A DNA stretch of 64,000 nucleotides from Caprimulgus europaeus. Lineage: Eukaryota > Chordata > Aves > Caprimulgiformes > Caprimulgidae. Both the position numbers and the translations under genes were made by a program. Positions 62,867 to 64,000 of the stretch are shown in pieces (the first letter of the stretch is position 1; each line of letters opens with the position of its first letter). A model generated the notes under the pieces. It was not told the DNA's origin and made no database searches. It saw only the letters and a list, made by a program, of their open reading frames with translations. The DNA is taken from assembly GCA_907165065.1 (NCBI GenBank), contig OU015539.1, positions 1,054,001-1,118,000 of the forward strand, written 5' to 3'.

Positions 62867-63351
62867 GCACAGAGATACAAGGTGCAAAGGTGTCCTGCCA
62901 AGCTGATGGCACACCTCAGGCTTAAACAGTGTTAGAAAAGTGTTAAAAAGCGTTAGAAATGAGCTTGAAATCAGCTTCTACCAACCCTTGCCAGGCTCCG
63001 AATGAAAGCAGCAGCATCTCTTCTCCTGTCCAGTGTCTCTGAGCTATCTGTACATGCCACATGCTCCTGCAGCCACAGACTGGTTTGCTACCAGTGCTCA
63101 GCCCTGCATCTTCCAACAAGTACCAAGAGGAGCTCAGTTTAAAAGCTCTTCTCTGCTGGCCAAGGAAAAGAGTGAAAACTCCAAGCTAAATCCCAAGGAA
63201 AGCAACCCCAAGTTAAATCCTGCAGCAAGCAATCCTTCAGGCCCATGCTTGTTCTGGAGGGACACCTGCTGGCAACGCCACCGAGCCTGAGCTGGGCTCA
63301 GGGACACAGAAACCAAGGAGAAATAAAAGTGCAGTGGGGATGCAGCAAGGG

Positions 63352-63478
63352 GAGTCACCACCCCTGGAGGTGTTTAGGAGATGTAGCACTCAGGGACATG
63401 GTTTAGTGGGCCTGGTGGTGATGAGTCAGTGGTTGGACTGGATGGTCTTGGAGGTCTTTTCCAACCTTCATGACTCTG
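63352..63478 (+). mobile_element. CR1 LINE 3' fragment
   Basis: Plus-strand tail of about 125 bp: cccctggaggtgtttaggag, actcagggacatggtttagt, gtggttggactggatggtct and ggtcttttccaaccttcatg. 5'-truncated. Confidence 0.9.
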
Positions 63479-64000
63479 GGCAGTCTGGGGAAAAGGTTCA
63501 CACTAACAAGGTGGAAGCCAAAGCAAAAGCAGGCTGCAAACCTGCACATGTCCCAAGCCCCGGGCCCAACTCCACCACTCCTTGTGCCTGACCAGCATTT
63601 CACAGCCCCAAACCAGGGCAGGTCACAGGAGTGGGAACACCTGACAGACACTCAGCAAGAAACCAGTGGGAAAGACCCACAGCCCAGCACCCCCGAGAGG
63701 TTTGAGCTTGTTCAGCCATAACTGGGTTTTAGCTGCCCTCCCCACCAGCTCTCTGATTTTAGGACAGCCAAAGAAACCTCAAATTCCCACCAGGCGTGAG
63801 CTAAATCAAAGTCACCTGAAACAGGAGCATCCAGAGAGGCGGGATGGGCTGGCCTGGCCTGAAATCCCGTCCCATGCCAGCCAGGAGAGACCCAGGCAGG
63901 GAGCTGCAGGGCACGGGCACGTGTGGGGAAGGACATTTGCAGCTGTAACTCCTGCCAGCTCTCGGGGAAAGCAGCAGGTTCGGGTGGGTTTGTCCTTTCT

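Larger units (their letters stand above)
53077..64000 (+). other. EPS8L2: EPS8L2 intron 3 (to window end)
   Basis: At least 10.9 kb without a recognisable exon; I looked for the PTB-domain sequence of EPS8 proteins and did not find it. It contains CR1 fragments at 53108, 58632, 62607 and 63352, and an AT-rich simple stretch at 56890-56955. A 230-codon open frame at 56951-57643 has no recognisable domain or splice support. Confidence 0.65.

Overview
The window is nuclear DNA of a bird. The evidence is a syntenic block of vertebrate genes with short spliced exons, many CR1 LINE 3' fragments (the dominant avian repeat) and no prokaryotic-style gene packing. I cannot name the species from the sequence; comparisons with human proteins below are from memory.

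Layout: (1) 1-18058, minus strand: DEAF1, a SAND/MYND transcription factor. Eleven coding exons can be placed to the base with consistent splice phases. They give 519 residues, from the initiator Met to the sixth Cys of the MYND zinc finger; the last exon lies left of the window. A phase-compatible 66-nt cassette exon lies between the coiled-coil exon and the MYND exon. (2) 17580-19070: a CpG-rich bidirectional promoter between divergent DEAF1 and TMEM80, whose start codons are only 755 bp apart. (3) 18813-25380, plus strand: TMEM80, five coding exons, 144 residues, a four-pass membrane protein of the ciliary transition-zone (TMEM17-like) family, with 3' UTR and poly(A) signal. (4) 25.4-31.2 kb: intergenic, with CR1 copies. 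(5) 31.2-64 kb, plus strand: the 5' end of EPS8L2. A probable non-coding first exon is followed by a roughly 20 kb intron, then coding exons at 51780 and 53021 that carry the N-terminus; the rest of the gene lies to the right. The order DEAF1-TMEM80-EPS8L2 is the same as on human 11p15.5.

The most striking unexplained structure is in the shared DEAF1/TMEM80 promoter: about 31 CCGA cores, often one every 10 bp, spread over about 500 bp. Many read TTCGGG on the DEAF1 strand, the half-site bound by DEAF1 itself. This would fit an autoregulatory, helically phased DEAF1-binding array. Other notable structures are a 26-bp tandem repeat (4 copies) that multiplies the splice donor of DEAF1 exon 9, the extra DEAF1 cassette exon, and NAGNAG acceptors on two DEAF1 exons. 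Introns hold CR1 fragments, small tandem duplications and otherwise nothing I can identify.
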